Source: Hortaea werneckii (Eukaryota > Ascomycota > Dothideomycetes > Mycosphaerellales > Teratosphaeriaceae). From it: a DNA stretch of 64,000 nt. Positions within the stretch are counted from its first letter, which is position 1. Each line of letters starts with the position of its first letter. Positions 44,626-56,000 of the stretch are shown here, in pieces. The notes beneath the pieces were generated by a model. It was not told where the DNA came from. It did not search any database and saw nothing but the letters and a program-made list of their open reading frames with translations. The DNA lies in contig JBAOKB010000126.1 in assembly GCA_037044905.1 (NCBI GenBank), positions 649,509 through 713,508 on the forward strand. The letters run 5' to 3'. The translations under genes were made by a program, and so were the position numbers.

Positions 44626-47508
44626 AATTTGCGACGAGATGTATGCCAGGCGTTGAGTGCGTCAAGAGAAGAGTACAAGAAGATGAAAAGCCCAACAAGA
44701 TGCTTCAGAGATGGTATAAGACTCAGCTGGATCCTTCGAGAGCACGGCAAGATAAGGGGCCCCGCTATGGACAACTTTAGCCGCGACGTCCAAATCGCCT
44801 AAGTGGGGTCCAAGATCCCGACATTCCCTCCATGCGCGGCCGCAGGAATTCAAGAAGTTTCGCGACATTCGAACATGCGGATATTGAGTTGCAGCTGACA
44901 CAAACGGCACTGTTTCAGCATCAGATGTGAGAACAGAGAATGGGGCTTGACTTGACGGGTATGCGACATTTTGCATAACACGAATTTCCCGACTCACCCT
45001 CATTTCAGTCGAAAAGCCCATTCCTGTGAATCCAGTCACAAGCTCGTGATAGCATAAAGACTTGCTCTTTCATCTTCTCACCTGCCCCGAAATGTACCGA
45101 TTCGAGCTTTGTGGCGGCGGCTCGTTTTCAGCTTTTGCCAATGCCGTAGGTCGACGCTACCATTCGGGCAATCTCTTTCCTCGGAAAGATTACAATCGCA
45201 TGTCCAATTATATCAGGGCGCGCAATGTCGCACGTGCTTGTGTTCCGTTCTCTGATATGCGTAGAGCGGCTTCACATGATCAAAGCTGGGCCTTCGCGCG
45301 AAAGCTCTCTTCGCGGTTATCAAGAAAGAAAAACTAAACGCCGGTGAGCCAACTTGAGAGACGCCTTGTTAGTATCTCGCCATTGCAACAAGAGACGAGC
45401 ATTTGTACCCAATGCTCCCTTGCGCATGGACCGCTGGCAAATTGTTGGTGAATGTAGCAGCCCATCAATGGCATTCCGTACCTAGGTATGAACGGATCCG
45501 GGAAGGCTTGTGTAGCTTTAGGATGGCTTTGAATGCATGCTTCGAATTAGTCTATATTGTGCCTCGCTGTCGACAGATAGTAGCAATAGTAGACAAACTG
45601 TTACCGTTGTGGCGTCTCCCGTCAATGATGTTCAGATTGTCGTATCTTGCTGAGCTATTATTCGAAAAGAACTTCCAATGTCATCCCATGCTCTTTGTCG
45701 GTCGTCGATTGTGGTAGTGACCGTAGCGCAGATAGCCATTCTTGAGTACTACTTGATGGTGATGCGCATCGGCAGAATCATGGGAAGATGCGATTCACAA
45801 AAGGTGTGGAAGCTACAAGAAATCGTACCCGACTATGAGTGGAGATAAGACTGGCTCTTTTTGCTTGGCGATCCTCGTTTGGGTTAGGGTCTCCGTGGAA
45901 AGACTACTGTTCGATACGCACAGCGCGCGTGTAGGTTCACAAATGCTCGTCTTGTCTATTGTCAAGCTCTGTGACCACATGTCCTCAAAGTTTCACAAGC
46001 CGTTCGAATTCGTGAAGTCTCAAAGACTCGTGCGTTGATCATCATCGTGAACGGTGTCTTCTCAGTGGAATCAGACGTCGACGCAATCTACCTAGAGTAA
46101 GCCTCACACTTTTTAATCGTTACGCGGGCATTCCCGAGTTTCGAAGTTTTATATTTGGCATTTCGAGTGGGAAATAGCCTCGACCCGACCCAAAGAGAGC
46201 GTGCCAACGATCTTAGAGGGTCATCGAATCCTCATGCTGTCTCCCGTGAGGGGACAACATGTGTGCCGCAATTGGCAAGACAGCCATCAAGATGTCCAGG
46301 TACTCTTCCCGCTGAGCCCGTCTGGAGGTGCATGTCGCAAAAATAGAAGGATTCTACTGTTTCGGAGCGAGGACATCAAGCGATCACTATACTCACCCGG
46401 TTGATGCTAGTGGTAGGGCAATCGATAGCGTCCGACGGGCTGCAATATGCGGCATTATTTCAGAAGGGTGGCATCATAGTGTGGAGAAACGTGGAGAGTT
46501 CTGTGTGGGGCGCAGCTCAATCGGCAAGCAATTGCCGCTCCAACCGTTCCGACCGTTCCATTGCTTGCATACTTTCTTCGAACGTCAGTCTTCTTCTCCA
46601 TCAGCGCCCCATGACTTCACTGTAGGATCGGCTCGCTGTCTTTATGACGCGGGCTTGAATCGAACCTAAATCTTCCTCCGCGCGATGAGACAGGCTGCCT
46701 CTGTGACTCTGTCCATCGTGGCAGGTGGCACCGGTGTGCTCCAGTAAGGTTCGAAGCTGCATCAGTGAGCATCCGCCCGCACCTCGGAACCGCCAGAACC
46801 TCTCGCATCCAGAGCGCTGCAAAATGGACCATGGACCAAGACGGAGGCCAGAGGTCATGTTGTTAAGATCGCCATATGTCTCACTCGTAGCCGTGCGACG
46901 GCTTCCTCGTGGCCCCCGGCTCGATCTTCGTAAGCTCTGAGAATGATCAGACCTTTCGGCGAGACCGCCTTGAGGCCTACAGAGAATGATCCAGAGGAAG
47001 CACTATCGAAACTACTAGCCTAGTGGATCCAGAGCTTCGCGATTCTGCGCTCTTAGACACTTATTCTCCGCGGCCATAGCTAAATCGCAAGTGCCAAAAC
47101 TGCGGGAAAGGAACGAGTAGGGATGAGCACCTAATTGGACCAATGATGCCTCGTAAAAACAATCTAGTACCTAATATATGCCTCTACTTCTATTCATGGA
47201 CACCAAGGAACGCTTAATCGAAAGCTTGTGCCCCAATGGTCTGATGTCAGCAGAGTTCGTGCCTCAATTCGGCTGCGATTGAGGCATATTTCTGACGGAA
47301 TGACGAGGTGCCTCTCGTATTCGCCTCCTCGGCGAAGCGATGACTTCGACCCAATCGTAGGTACCTTTCTTAATACATGCCGATATTGGCGCAAGGGACA
47401 GATGACTATATAGGTAGCCTGTGCCAACAGCATAGGTCAACTTTCCTCTCATCACCCACCTCACCTCGATATCTTGTGCAATCGTTTCATTGAAGACTCC
47501 CAGCAAAC
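44626..47508. other. Gene-poor stretch
   Basis: 2.9 kb with only short, unconvincing frames. It contains a TACCTAGGTA palindrome at 45479-45488. The sequence around 46600-46900 has a leftward 85-codon frame without features. No gene is called. Confidence 0.45.
45479..45488. promoter_or_regulatory. Palindrome TACCTAGGTA
   Basis: Fourth copy of the palindrome in this window, in intergenic sequence. Confidence 0.3.
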
Positions 47509-49005
47509 ATGAAGACATTCGCTACCGCAGCCGGAATGGCTCTGGGCGCTTCTGCAGCCCTCCTGCCTCGTGCCGACCAGTGCTGCTTCCAGCTCACTGC
47601 CTCTGGCGGTGAATCTGGGACTCTGGGTCAGCTCAGCGATGGACAGAATCGCATCGGCGGAGGCCTTGGTGAGGCTACCTACTGCATTAGCAATGGGATG
47701 ATCACCGACAAGTCCGGCCGCGGCTGCATTCTCACTCCGCCGACGACTCAGTTCCAATGCGACAAGGGGGCATCTCCCTCCAGCGGATTCTCCATTGGAA
47801 GCGGCGGGAACCTGGAGCACAACGGAGACAGCACTTTCTACGCATGCCCTGCCGACACAAACGAATACAACATCTACACCCAAAAGGTTGAAGGGCAATC
47901 CAAGTGCGTTCAAGTCACCCTTAACACCGGTGGCAAGTGTGCCGCCCCTAGCATGACATCTTCCATGGCCATGTCAACCTCGCCTGCTATGTCCCAGCAG
48001 ACCGTTACCACGACTGTCACGCAGTCCAAGACCTGCCCTGCGCCGCAGACCGTCACGATGACTGAAACTCAGATGGAGCAGAATACTCAATACAAGCCAA
48101 CTACCATCTACAAGACAGAGACGCAGACCGAGCAAAACACTCAGTACAAGCCGACAACCGTTTACCAGACGGAAACCCAGACCGTCCAGAACACCCAGGT
48201 CGTGCCAACCACTGTATACTCGACCAAGACCGAGGAGCAGACCGAAACGGCTACTAAGCAAACGACTGTCTATGAGACCAAGACCCAACAGGCAACCGTG
48301 ACCGCTGAGCAGCCTACTACTGTGTACAAGACCCAGACGGTTGAGGAGACTGAAACCGCGAAGGTTCCGGTCACTCAATATGTCACCAAGGTCGAGACTC
48401 AGCAGTACTGCCCAAGCACTCAAGCCACGAGCATGGCGACCCAGACCATGAACACCCAGACCATGAACACTCAGACTATGGCAACCCAGACGAAGCCCGC
48501 TTCCACTGGTCAGAGCTCTGCCTGCCCAACCAACCTGAATGGCAACTACCAGTACCCGCACCTGATTGTCCCGGTCTCCTCCGAGCACCCAGACCAAGCT
48601 TACGGTACATCTTACAACGGGCAGATCAACGGTACCACTAGCTCTATCTACAACTTCGACATCCCTCAATCCTACAAGGGCCAGACCTGCAGCCTCGTCT
48701 TCCTCTTCCCTGAGAAGAGCCAGCTTGAGACATCTGACTTCACCTTCAACGGTCAGGGCTCCATCTCGGTCGACCACCTCAGCTCGGCTGCTTCGCAGAG
48801 CACGACGTACAACTCTTGCCCGAAGACCGCGGAGCACGCCGGCAGCTTCTCGCCCATGCCCGGCAACAGCTACGTGATCTCCACCGGTGAGTGCGCTGCA
48901 GGCACCACACAGAGCTACGACCTCAGCGCCAATGGTGGCTTGAGCCTGGAGTACTTCCAGGACTACAACCCAAGCCCAATCGGCTTGTACATCACCTCGT
49001 GCTAG
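47509..49005 (+). CDS. Secreted But2-domain cell-surface protein
   Basis: One exon of 498 residues. A signal peptide (MKTFATAAGMALGASAALL) is followed by a Cys-containing N-terminal domain of about 130 residues (CCFQLTASGG, YCISNGMI). Then comes a Thr-rich stalk with repeated TETQT/QNTQYKPTT units at roughly residues 170-335. The final 155 residues start at YQYPHLIVPVSSEHPDQAYG and match the But2 C-terminal domain common in secreted fungal wall proteins. The Thr-rich stalk should be heavily O-mannosylated. It ends convergent to the LysM-CBM20 gene, with 248 bases between. A role in wall or surface adhesion is inferred. Confidence 0.82.
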   Translation: MKTFATAAGMALGASAALLPRADQCCFQLTASGGESGTLGQLSDGQNRIGGGLGEATYCISNGMITDKSGRGCILTPPTTQFQCDKGASPSSGFSIGSGGNLEHNGDSTFYACPADTNEYNIYTQKVEGQSKCVQVTLNTGGKCAAPSMTSSMAMSTSPAMSQQTVTTTVTQSKTCPAPQTVTMTETQMEQNTQYKPTTIYKTETQTEQNTQYKPTTVYQTETQTVQNTQVVPTTVYSTKTEEQTETATKQTTVYETKTQQATVTAEQPTTVYKTQTVEETETAKVPVTQYVTKVETQQYCPSTQATSMATQTMNTQTMNTQTMATQTKPASTGQSSACPTNLNGNYQYPHLIVPVSSEHPDQAYGTSYNGQINGTTSSIYNFDIPQSYKGQTCSLVFLFPEKSQLETSDFTFNGQGSISVDHLSSAASQSTTYNSCPKTAEHAGSFSPMPGNSYVISTGECAAGTTQSYDLSANGGLSLEYFQDYNPSPIGLYITSC

Positions 49006-49253
49006 AACATTTCTTCAACTGATATGAGAACATTCCTTTAATTGATAAGCCGAGAAGAGCCAGGAATGGGGATGGAAAGGAAACGATGGATGTAAAAGGT
49101 CACGAACGAACTTTGATGAGGAATTAACCTATGTAAAGCGTAATATCTAAGCCTTGTTAGGCCTCCACGATCTTTTGCACTCGTAATTCCTGCTCGTTCC
49201 ACCCTAGAGCCAATCCGCCTTGATTGTCACGCCGCTCCGGTATAGTAGGGCGT

Positions 49254-52200
49254 CTACTCTTGCCATGTGTCCTCTGTGGCAGCAACAGGCTGACAAGAGT
49301 TTGGAGCGACAAACATGCGGTTAGGATCTGCTTCCCAAGCAAAACTTCCGTCGAGCTTCTGTTTGACATATTTGAATTGGCCTTCTTGTCCCAGCGGCAT
49401 AGTAATGTTCTTCCTCCACAGTGGGTACTCGTCCGGAGAAAGAGCAACTGCACTTGCCGTGTTCCATTCGCCAAGCTGAGCAGTGGACCCTACCACAGAT
49501 ATTCCTTCACCGTACTCGGTGGTTGCGAGAACTCCAAATGAAACCTCCACACTCTCACAGGAGGGTTCAGCGTCTCCAACTTGCCAGGGTCCGCCGGCCG
49601 TGATGCCTGGCTCGCCACACGAAGGCGTATCAAGTCCACGATTTGGGTCTGACTCCCAAACAGCGGTGCCATCAACCTGAAGCTTGACGAACTTGTATCC
49701 TATTCCTTGATTAGGTGGAAGCTCTACAGTGCCCGACCAAGCTGTTGTGGAGCCTTGCGAGCGACCGGTGAGCATGAAAGCATTCTCGACAGTCCATTCC
49801 CCAAGCTCTTTGAGAGAGCCAACCACCCAGATATTTTCGCCCCATTCCGTCGAGTGGGTTGTTTCGAAAGTCACCTCTACGGTACATGAAGAAGAAGCAA
49901 CTGGTGCGCTGGTAGCTTCCGTGGCTTTGCTGGTAGACGATTCGCTGGGGCCTGACACGCAGTATGCATACCCAAGCCAAAGGCTCTCGCAATTACTTCC
50001 AACTATCATTTCGATCTTGCGTCAGCAAAACAACTCATATTCAGGCTATTCCGAAAAGCCCATGTGGATGTGCAACAACATTTCCACAGTAGAGGAGACT
50101 TACCGCTAGGATTCCAGCCAAGGAACTCTTCGAAGGTAATGCCGTAGCTCGTCTCGATATCGTAGCAAGTGTCTCCGGAAGTGACAGTGTAAAACGCTTG
50201 ACATTTCGCGGCAATGTCAGTCCGAGTAGGACCCATTGCTACTGTGGTGACAGTGCCCGTCTGAGGTGCTGTTGAGGTTGGTGATTTTGACGTTGTATCT
50301 TGCGGTCCTGTAGCATTGACACCAATGCAAACAGAGCGTTTTTCGTTGTCCGCCAGTCCGGCATATAGCTTCGTATCACACTCTGGATCCAGCCAAGGGT
50401 TCCAAGTAACCAACTGCTCTCTGGTTACAGAATAGTCCGCTTGCAAGTCCGAACAAAGATAGGCTTCGGGATGAGAGTCAGCAATGATACAGTAGGAGGG
50501 AGGAGTCGGGCATACTGTCAATCTCATAGCCTTTAACGATTGTGTAACAGTTGCATGTTGCGACAGTCCCATCGACAGTGCTGTCGACTTCGAGACAATG
50601 TTCGCCATCAGGCGGTGGCATCCCGTCTGACTTGCTTACACAGTAGCTATTGCCAGACTCCAGAGCGCAAGAAGCAATGTCTCGGTCGAGACTGGGGTTC
50701 CATTCGAGAAGGTCATTAACTGAAATCAGAAAGAGAGACGCAATATCGGAGCAAGAATTGACCCCTTTTTGACTATCGAAATTGCGATAGGTCTTGCAGC
50801 CACTATCTGTGCCAGGGGCCATCGGCAAAGACGTCGACGAGGCTATGAATCCTGGGTTGTTGGTCCGAGTGCTGATAGCTGTGTTGACAGAGGAGAACGT
50901 GGCCGGTGGAACAGTAATTCGAGCTGTAGTGGTCTTGGTATATCCTTCGTATGCTTGGATACTTCCAACGGGCCGAACGCAGTATGCGATGTCCAATAGA
51001 AGATTCGTGCACTTTTCGTTAATCTCGGGATTGAGAAAACGCAAGTCAGTCAGAGAGATTGAGTGTGCAACAGAAACAATACTGCAGTCGTCGCCAGCAG
51101 AAACCTATAAGGTTAGCTTGGATTATGTAGCGGAAGAACGTGGAAAACATACTGTATACCATTCAGCACAAGGCTTGTTGGACTCAGGCAAAGCATTGCT
51201 AGGAGCAGGCTGTGTGGCAGTGGCAATCTCAGTACTGCCAGTGGCCGTCCCTGTGATGTCTTTGGAAGATCCACCGGGGTTACTATGAGCCGGAGGAGGT
51301 CAGAACTAAGCGTTTGTAACGCGAACACATGTCAGCCTACCTTAAGCACACCTTATAACCAACAAAGCTGAGGGAATTCTGACAGAGGCTGTTGAAATTC
51401 GGATTCCAAGCCAAAAATTGCGGGATTGTCACATCTGTCATATTGCCGACGACACTTTCGCACGAGTCGAGGGCTTGCCAAGTATGAATCTTGCATTGCG
51501 GAGGAACGCACAAAGTAGAACCCTCTTTTGTTGCAAAGTTGCGACAATAGAGGTCTAGATTATTTTGATGCAAGAGGTTGTAAGTGGACACTCCCAAAGC
51601 CTCGGCCACAGAATTGCAAGTATCGCCAGGCTGTACGTTGTATGAAGCGGAACAAGAAGGCGATGGTGTCGGTTTTGCTAACGTTGTAGTCCCTGTGGCA
51701 ACGGGGTTGAGCACATAAGCGGTCGGTGAAGTTACTTCGTAGCCAGCAGTGGCCTTGCAACTAGATGTAAGCGATGAAAAAAGGGATGCAGCATTTTCAT
51801 CAAACCCTAGAGGGTCGTTCAATGCAACTTGTTGTGATCTCAGCCAGCATTCGGAGCATGATGTCGATGAGTTCAATCCTCCTCGTGTGTTCCAGCTCAG
51901 GATCTGAGGATCGCAGTAGGCGCCGTCTCTGCTTGCTGTTTAGCGCCAGATGCATATGACATGGTGGAGACAGACAAAAGCCGGGGAGAGACTCACGAGT
52001 CTTTGATGCAAGACACATCGTAGGTGAAAATGTAGTTGTCAACAAGAAAAGTTGCTACAATCGAATCAATACGGATGACCGCGCAGGCAGAAAGGATAGG
52101 AAACAAACAAACCAGGATAAGCTATGTCGTTGAATGTTATGTTGTCGCCCTGACCAGTACAGGCTGCTGCGATCTTTTCCCTCGCGTTGCTTAGAGACGA

Positions 52201-52489
52201 GCGGCATGATGGTACACAGAGGTTTTCCGTCTGGTTGCTGTTCAAGATCGCGCCACTGCCATAATGTAAGTTTCGAATGCGCCTTCTATGCTCCAGGAGG
52301 AAAAGCACACTTCACCGACAACGGGCTGAGATAAGCCGGACAAGCTACACTTGTGTTTAGAGCTTCAAGACAATCCCCTCCCAAGCCAGGGTATGACATA
52401 GGTATATATGCATCTGTCAACTGCTGTGCTGCTGTCAGACCTAAGCATGAGTATAGTAGCGCGGTCCAAAAACGAAAGAAGAAATTCAT
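49254..52489 (-). CDS. Secreted multi-LysM protein with two CBM20 starch-binding domains
   Basis: Eight exons join in phase to 931 residues: 52489-52311, 52255-52113, 52054-51997, 51928-51341, 51282-51153, 51104-50516, 50463-50104 and 50002-49254. A signal peptide ends near LTAAQQ. An N-terminal Cys-rich region (to about 190) matches the usual head of fungal multi-LysM proteins. LysM-like modules follow at about 220-268, 273-321, 361-410, 469-522, 550-610 and 652-698. Examples are YNVQPGDTC, YTVSAGDDC, YTVTSGDTC and the repeated WNP. Two CBM20 domains close the protein at about 722-823 and 830-929, each with VVGS..LGEW, an F/YKFVK or FKYVK strand and a WE.DPNR end. LysM binds chitin or peptidoglycan sugars and CBM20 binds starch or glycogen. 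No catalytic domain is present. Chitin shielding or effector-like activity is inference. Confidence 0.85.
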
Positions 52490-53034
52490 GTCGGAGGAGC
52501 GGAGAACGGCAGCCATTGCGAGGCTGTAGGAACAGAGTGCAGTATCGCTTATATCTTTCATGAACGCAATCGGCACGAGGCGAGGCATATTTGCCGCTCC
52601 GTATGCAATCTTGTTACTGCACCGAAGTCCTGTGAAGCAACAGCGCTAGCAATGCCACCCGAAAGTCGCCCGAGTTGGCGACCGACATTGGCAATGAACC
52701 CACTCGATAAATTGCAAAGTGCTGTATCAAATGAGACGATGGTTTCCCAATCGGCTACTGTGATTTAAACGTGCCGCCTGGCGCAGAATTGAAACCGGTT
52801 CTGCCTCGTGGTTCATTGGCCAAGAAATTCTAGGCCGCAGCGGCGCGGCACGGCAACTCCTGTAGTAGCTTCAAGCGTGACCCGGGTGCAATTTTCGCAA
52901 CGGCAACCTCACTACTGCGGCCTTTCAAAACGAACTTTGCCGCTATGCGCTCCACCGCCCCTAATTATTGCATTTCACAGGTCATTAGGAGCTCTAATTT
53001 TGCGTAAAAGACAGAAGCCTCGACAAGACTAGCT
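52490..53034. other. Promoter side of LysM-CBM20 gene
   Basis: Normal-composition sequence between the gene start and the AT-rich block. An in-frame ATG at 52588 could lengthen the protein, but the ATG at 52489 begins directly with a signal peptide. Confidence 0.45.
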
Positions 53035-56000
53035 GCCTACTAAACTAGATTAAAGTAGCTCTAACTTTTAGACGCTATCTCGCTTCTACGTTAGCTATCC
53101 TGTTTATTGTACTAGACTAGCCTTAGTAATCCTTGTTTACAATTTAAGATTTTATCTTTTACTAAAAGTCTAGATCCCTTAATAACTAGTCTTTATTATA
53201 AAGAAGTAAGTAGATTCGATAGGTAGTTAGTACTATTAGTTATTATAGATAAATAGACTAATAATTAAATAGAAAATAAGATATATATAATCTTTTACTA
53301 TACAATTTTTTAGTTTGTCGGCGTAATTATAAATAGCTATCTAGGTCTATATAGTCCTCTAGGCAATATTTTAATACAAAAGGTCCTTAGTAGTCCTCTT
53401 AAGATAACCTCCCCTCTACTTTATATATTTTAAGGTTTTTTGCTATCGCCTTACTATACTAGTAATTAAGACGTTTTCTTATATATATTATATTTATCGA
53501 TTGCTCTTTAGATCTTATATATTATTAGTATACTCTATATTCCTTTTAAATATACTAAACCCTCTAGTATAATCGTAGCCCTCTATAAGCTAAAGTCTTA
53601 TACTCTTTCTTATCTTATCTCTTCTAAGAAATATGTCTCTTATACTATTAAATACTACTTACGTTTATCTCTATATAGTTATTTACCTTTCTATTATAGT
53701 ACTCTTAAGAGAGACCTTTAAAGCTAGTTATTACTAGTTAGGTAGTACTATAAACTAATCTAGCTAACTTATAATATATAAATTAGCTAAATATAATACT
53801 ATACGCTCGCGACAAGTATTTATATAATACTAACAAACCTTATAGTAATAGCGCCTATTATAGTAGTAGTAGTTACTATAGCTATAGTCCTACTTACTAT
53901 AGTACTAATTATATATTAAACTATAATACTATTATAAAATATAGTAAGTATACTAAAGTTCCTAGAACTATCTATCTACTTAATACGTACTTTAGTAAGT
54001 TCGGTTTCTATAGTATAACATCGGACTTTTATAAAGGTATAGCTATTATATAGCTATATCTATCTATAAGATATATATTACTAACTAACGACCTATAGCT
54101 AGTTACTAAAGCAATTATATACTAGAGCTAAAGCTACCTAGAGGCAAAACCTCTAGATCTATACTTAAATTAAGGGTTATTAGTTATTATAAGGTAAGAT
54201 TGTTTGCCTAAGCTTCTATAACTACTTTAATTTAGGATTATTAGTCTTAAAGTTAAAGACTAAATATGTAGTAATATTGCTAAGATTATTACTCTTTAGC
54301 TAATTTATATATTGTTTAGGTATAGAGTATATATAATTCTTACTATAAGGTAAAGCCTACTAATCTACCTCTAGATACTCTTACCTAGTAAGTATTACTA
54401 TTAGACTTTTTCTTGTCCTATTAAGACTAATAACAATAGGATTAATTTTGTATTTACCTATATTAACCCTAAGATATACTATATTGTTACTATAGATGCC
54501 TAGATACTATTAAGTCTTTTTAAGGATACTATAAATTTAAAGTTAATTAAACCTTTACTTAAAGTATTTGTTAGTATAGATAGTTAGTATAAGAAAAGTA
54601 GTTTATAAAAGAAATAAGCTATACTAATAATACTAGGATGTTTTCTAACAATAGTATACTAACTTAGCTAGTATTTAGTAATATAGCCTTAGACCCTTCT
54701 AAACAATAGACTTTTGTAGACAATATAGTAGATTTTATAAAGCTTTATAGTAGGTATTAAAAGAATCTAACCTATATAGAGAGACTAATTCTAAAACTAT
54801 AGGGATAAAGCTAAATTTTAGTATTACTAACCTTATAATTAGGCTTTAATAGCATTAACCTAGATTAGGAATATCCTAGAGCCCTTAACTAAGGGGGTAG
54901 GCTAGAAGATACTAAGAACTATATAGTACTTATAAAAACCCTCTATAAGACATTTAATATAAGCGGTAATACGTTTAGCCTTACGTTTATAGTACTCTCG
55001 TTATACTAGTATCTTTACTAGTTTAACCTTCCTAGGCTAATTAGATATATCGACTATATTAACCTTATAAGTTATAATCTATATAGAGTATAGGATTATA
55101 ATAACCCTATTAGGTCTATTATCTAATTATATACTAATTTAACTAAGATTAAGCTAGCTATAGAGCTATTCTAGCGAGTTAAGATCCCTATAAGTAAGAT
55201 TATAATAGGCTTTAGTTTTTATAGCCGCTCTTTTATACTTTTAGATCTAAGCTACAATAAACCTAGCTACTAGTTTAGTAGCGCTTTAACTTCTAGACTC
55301 TACTTAGATACTAGTAGTATATTAGTATATTATAAGATTATAGATACTCTTAAGGCAGATAAATCTATTAAGCCTATACATAATTCTAAAGTAGCTATTA
55401 ACTATTTTGAGTTTAATAAGGACTAATAGATCTTATATAATAACGAGAAGACCTTCCACTAGAAGATTAACTAGGTAAACTCGATAGGATTTAGTAGTAT
55501 CTTAATATAGGCGTCTACCCTTAGTATACTATAGCTTATATCTACTTACTATATAATGCTTCTTATACTAATATATCTAGATAATAACTAATATTCTACT
55601 TATACTACTCTAATTAGTTATAAAGTAAGGTTGTCTACTTAGCTTTAACTTATAGATAAAGCTCTATTAGCGCCCTAGTCTATAATTTAAAACCTTACTA
55701 GTTCTAATAGTTAAGATTATTTTAAGTATACTAGAAAGTGCGTAGATCTTAATAACGACAATACTATAGTAGCTATATATAGATCTAGATATACTATTGT
55801 TAGCTAGAACGATACTAGGTATAGAACTAAGAAATATATAAGTACTTAACCTAAGCGGTAATAATAATACTATGTCTTAAGACATCTACTAACGTAAATA
55901 CTTAAAGTACTATAGTAAACTAATATATTACCCTATTAATAGAGCCCCTAAGGACTATAGATAGAGAGGTAACAATAATAGTAAGGGTACGTTATTAAAT

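Noticed and set aside
46601..46858. Leftward 85-codon frame with an ATG
   Set aside because: Composition and residue content show no domain, membrane segment or conserved-looking pattern.
47974..48837. Leftward 287-codon frame inside the But2 gene
   Set aside because: It is the antisense shadow of the Thr-rich stalk and But2 domain, Leu/Gly/Ser-rich only because of that repeat.
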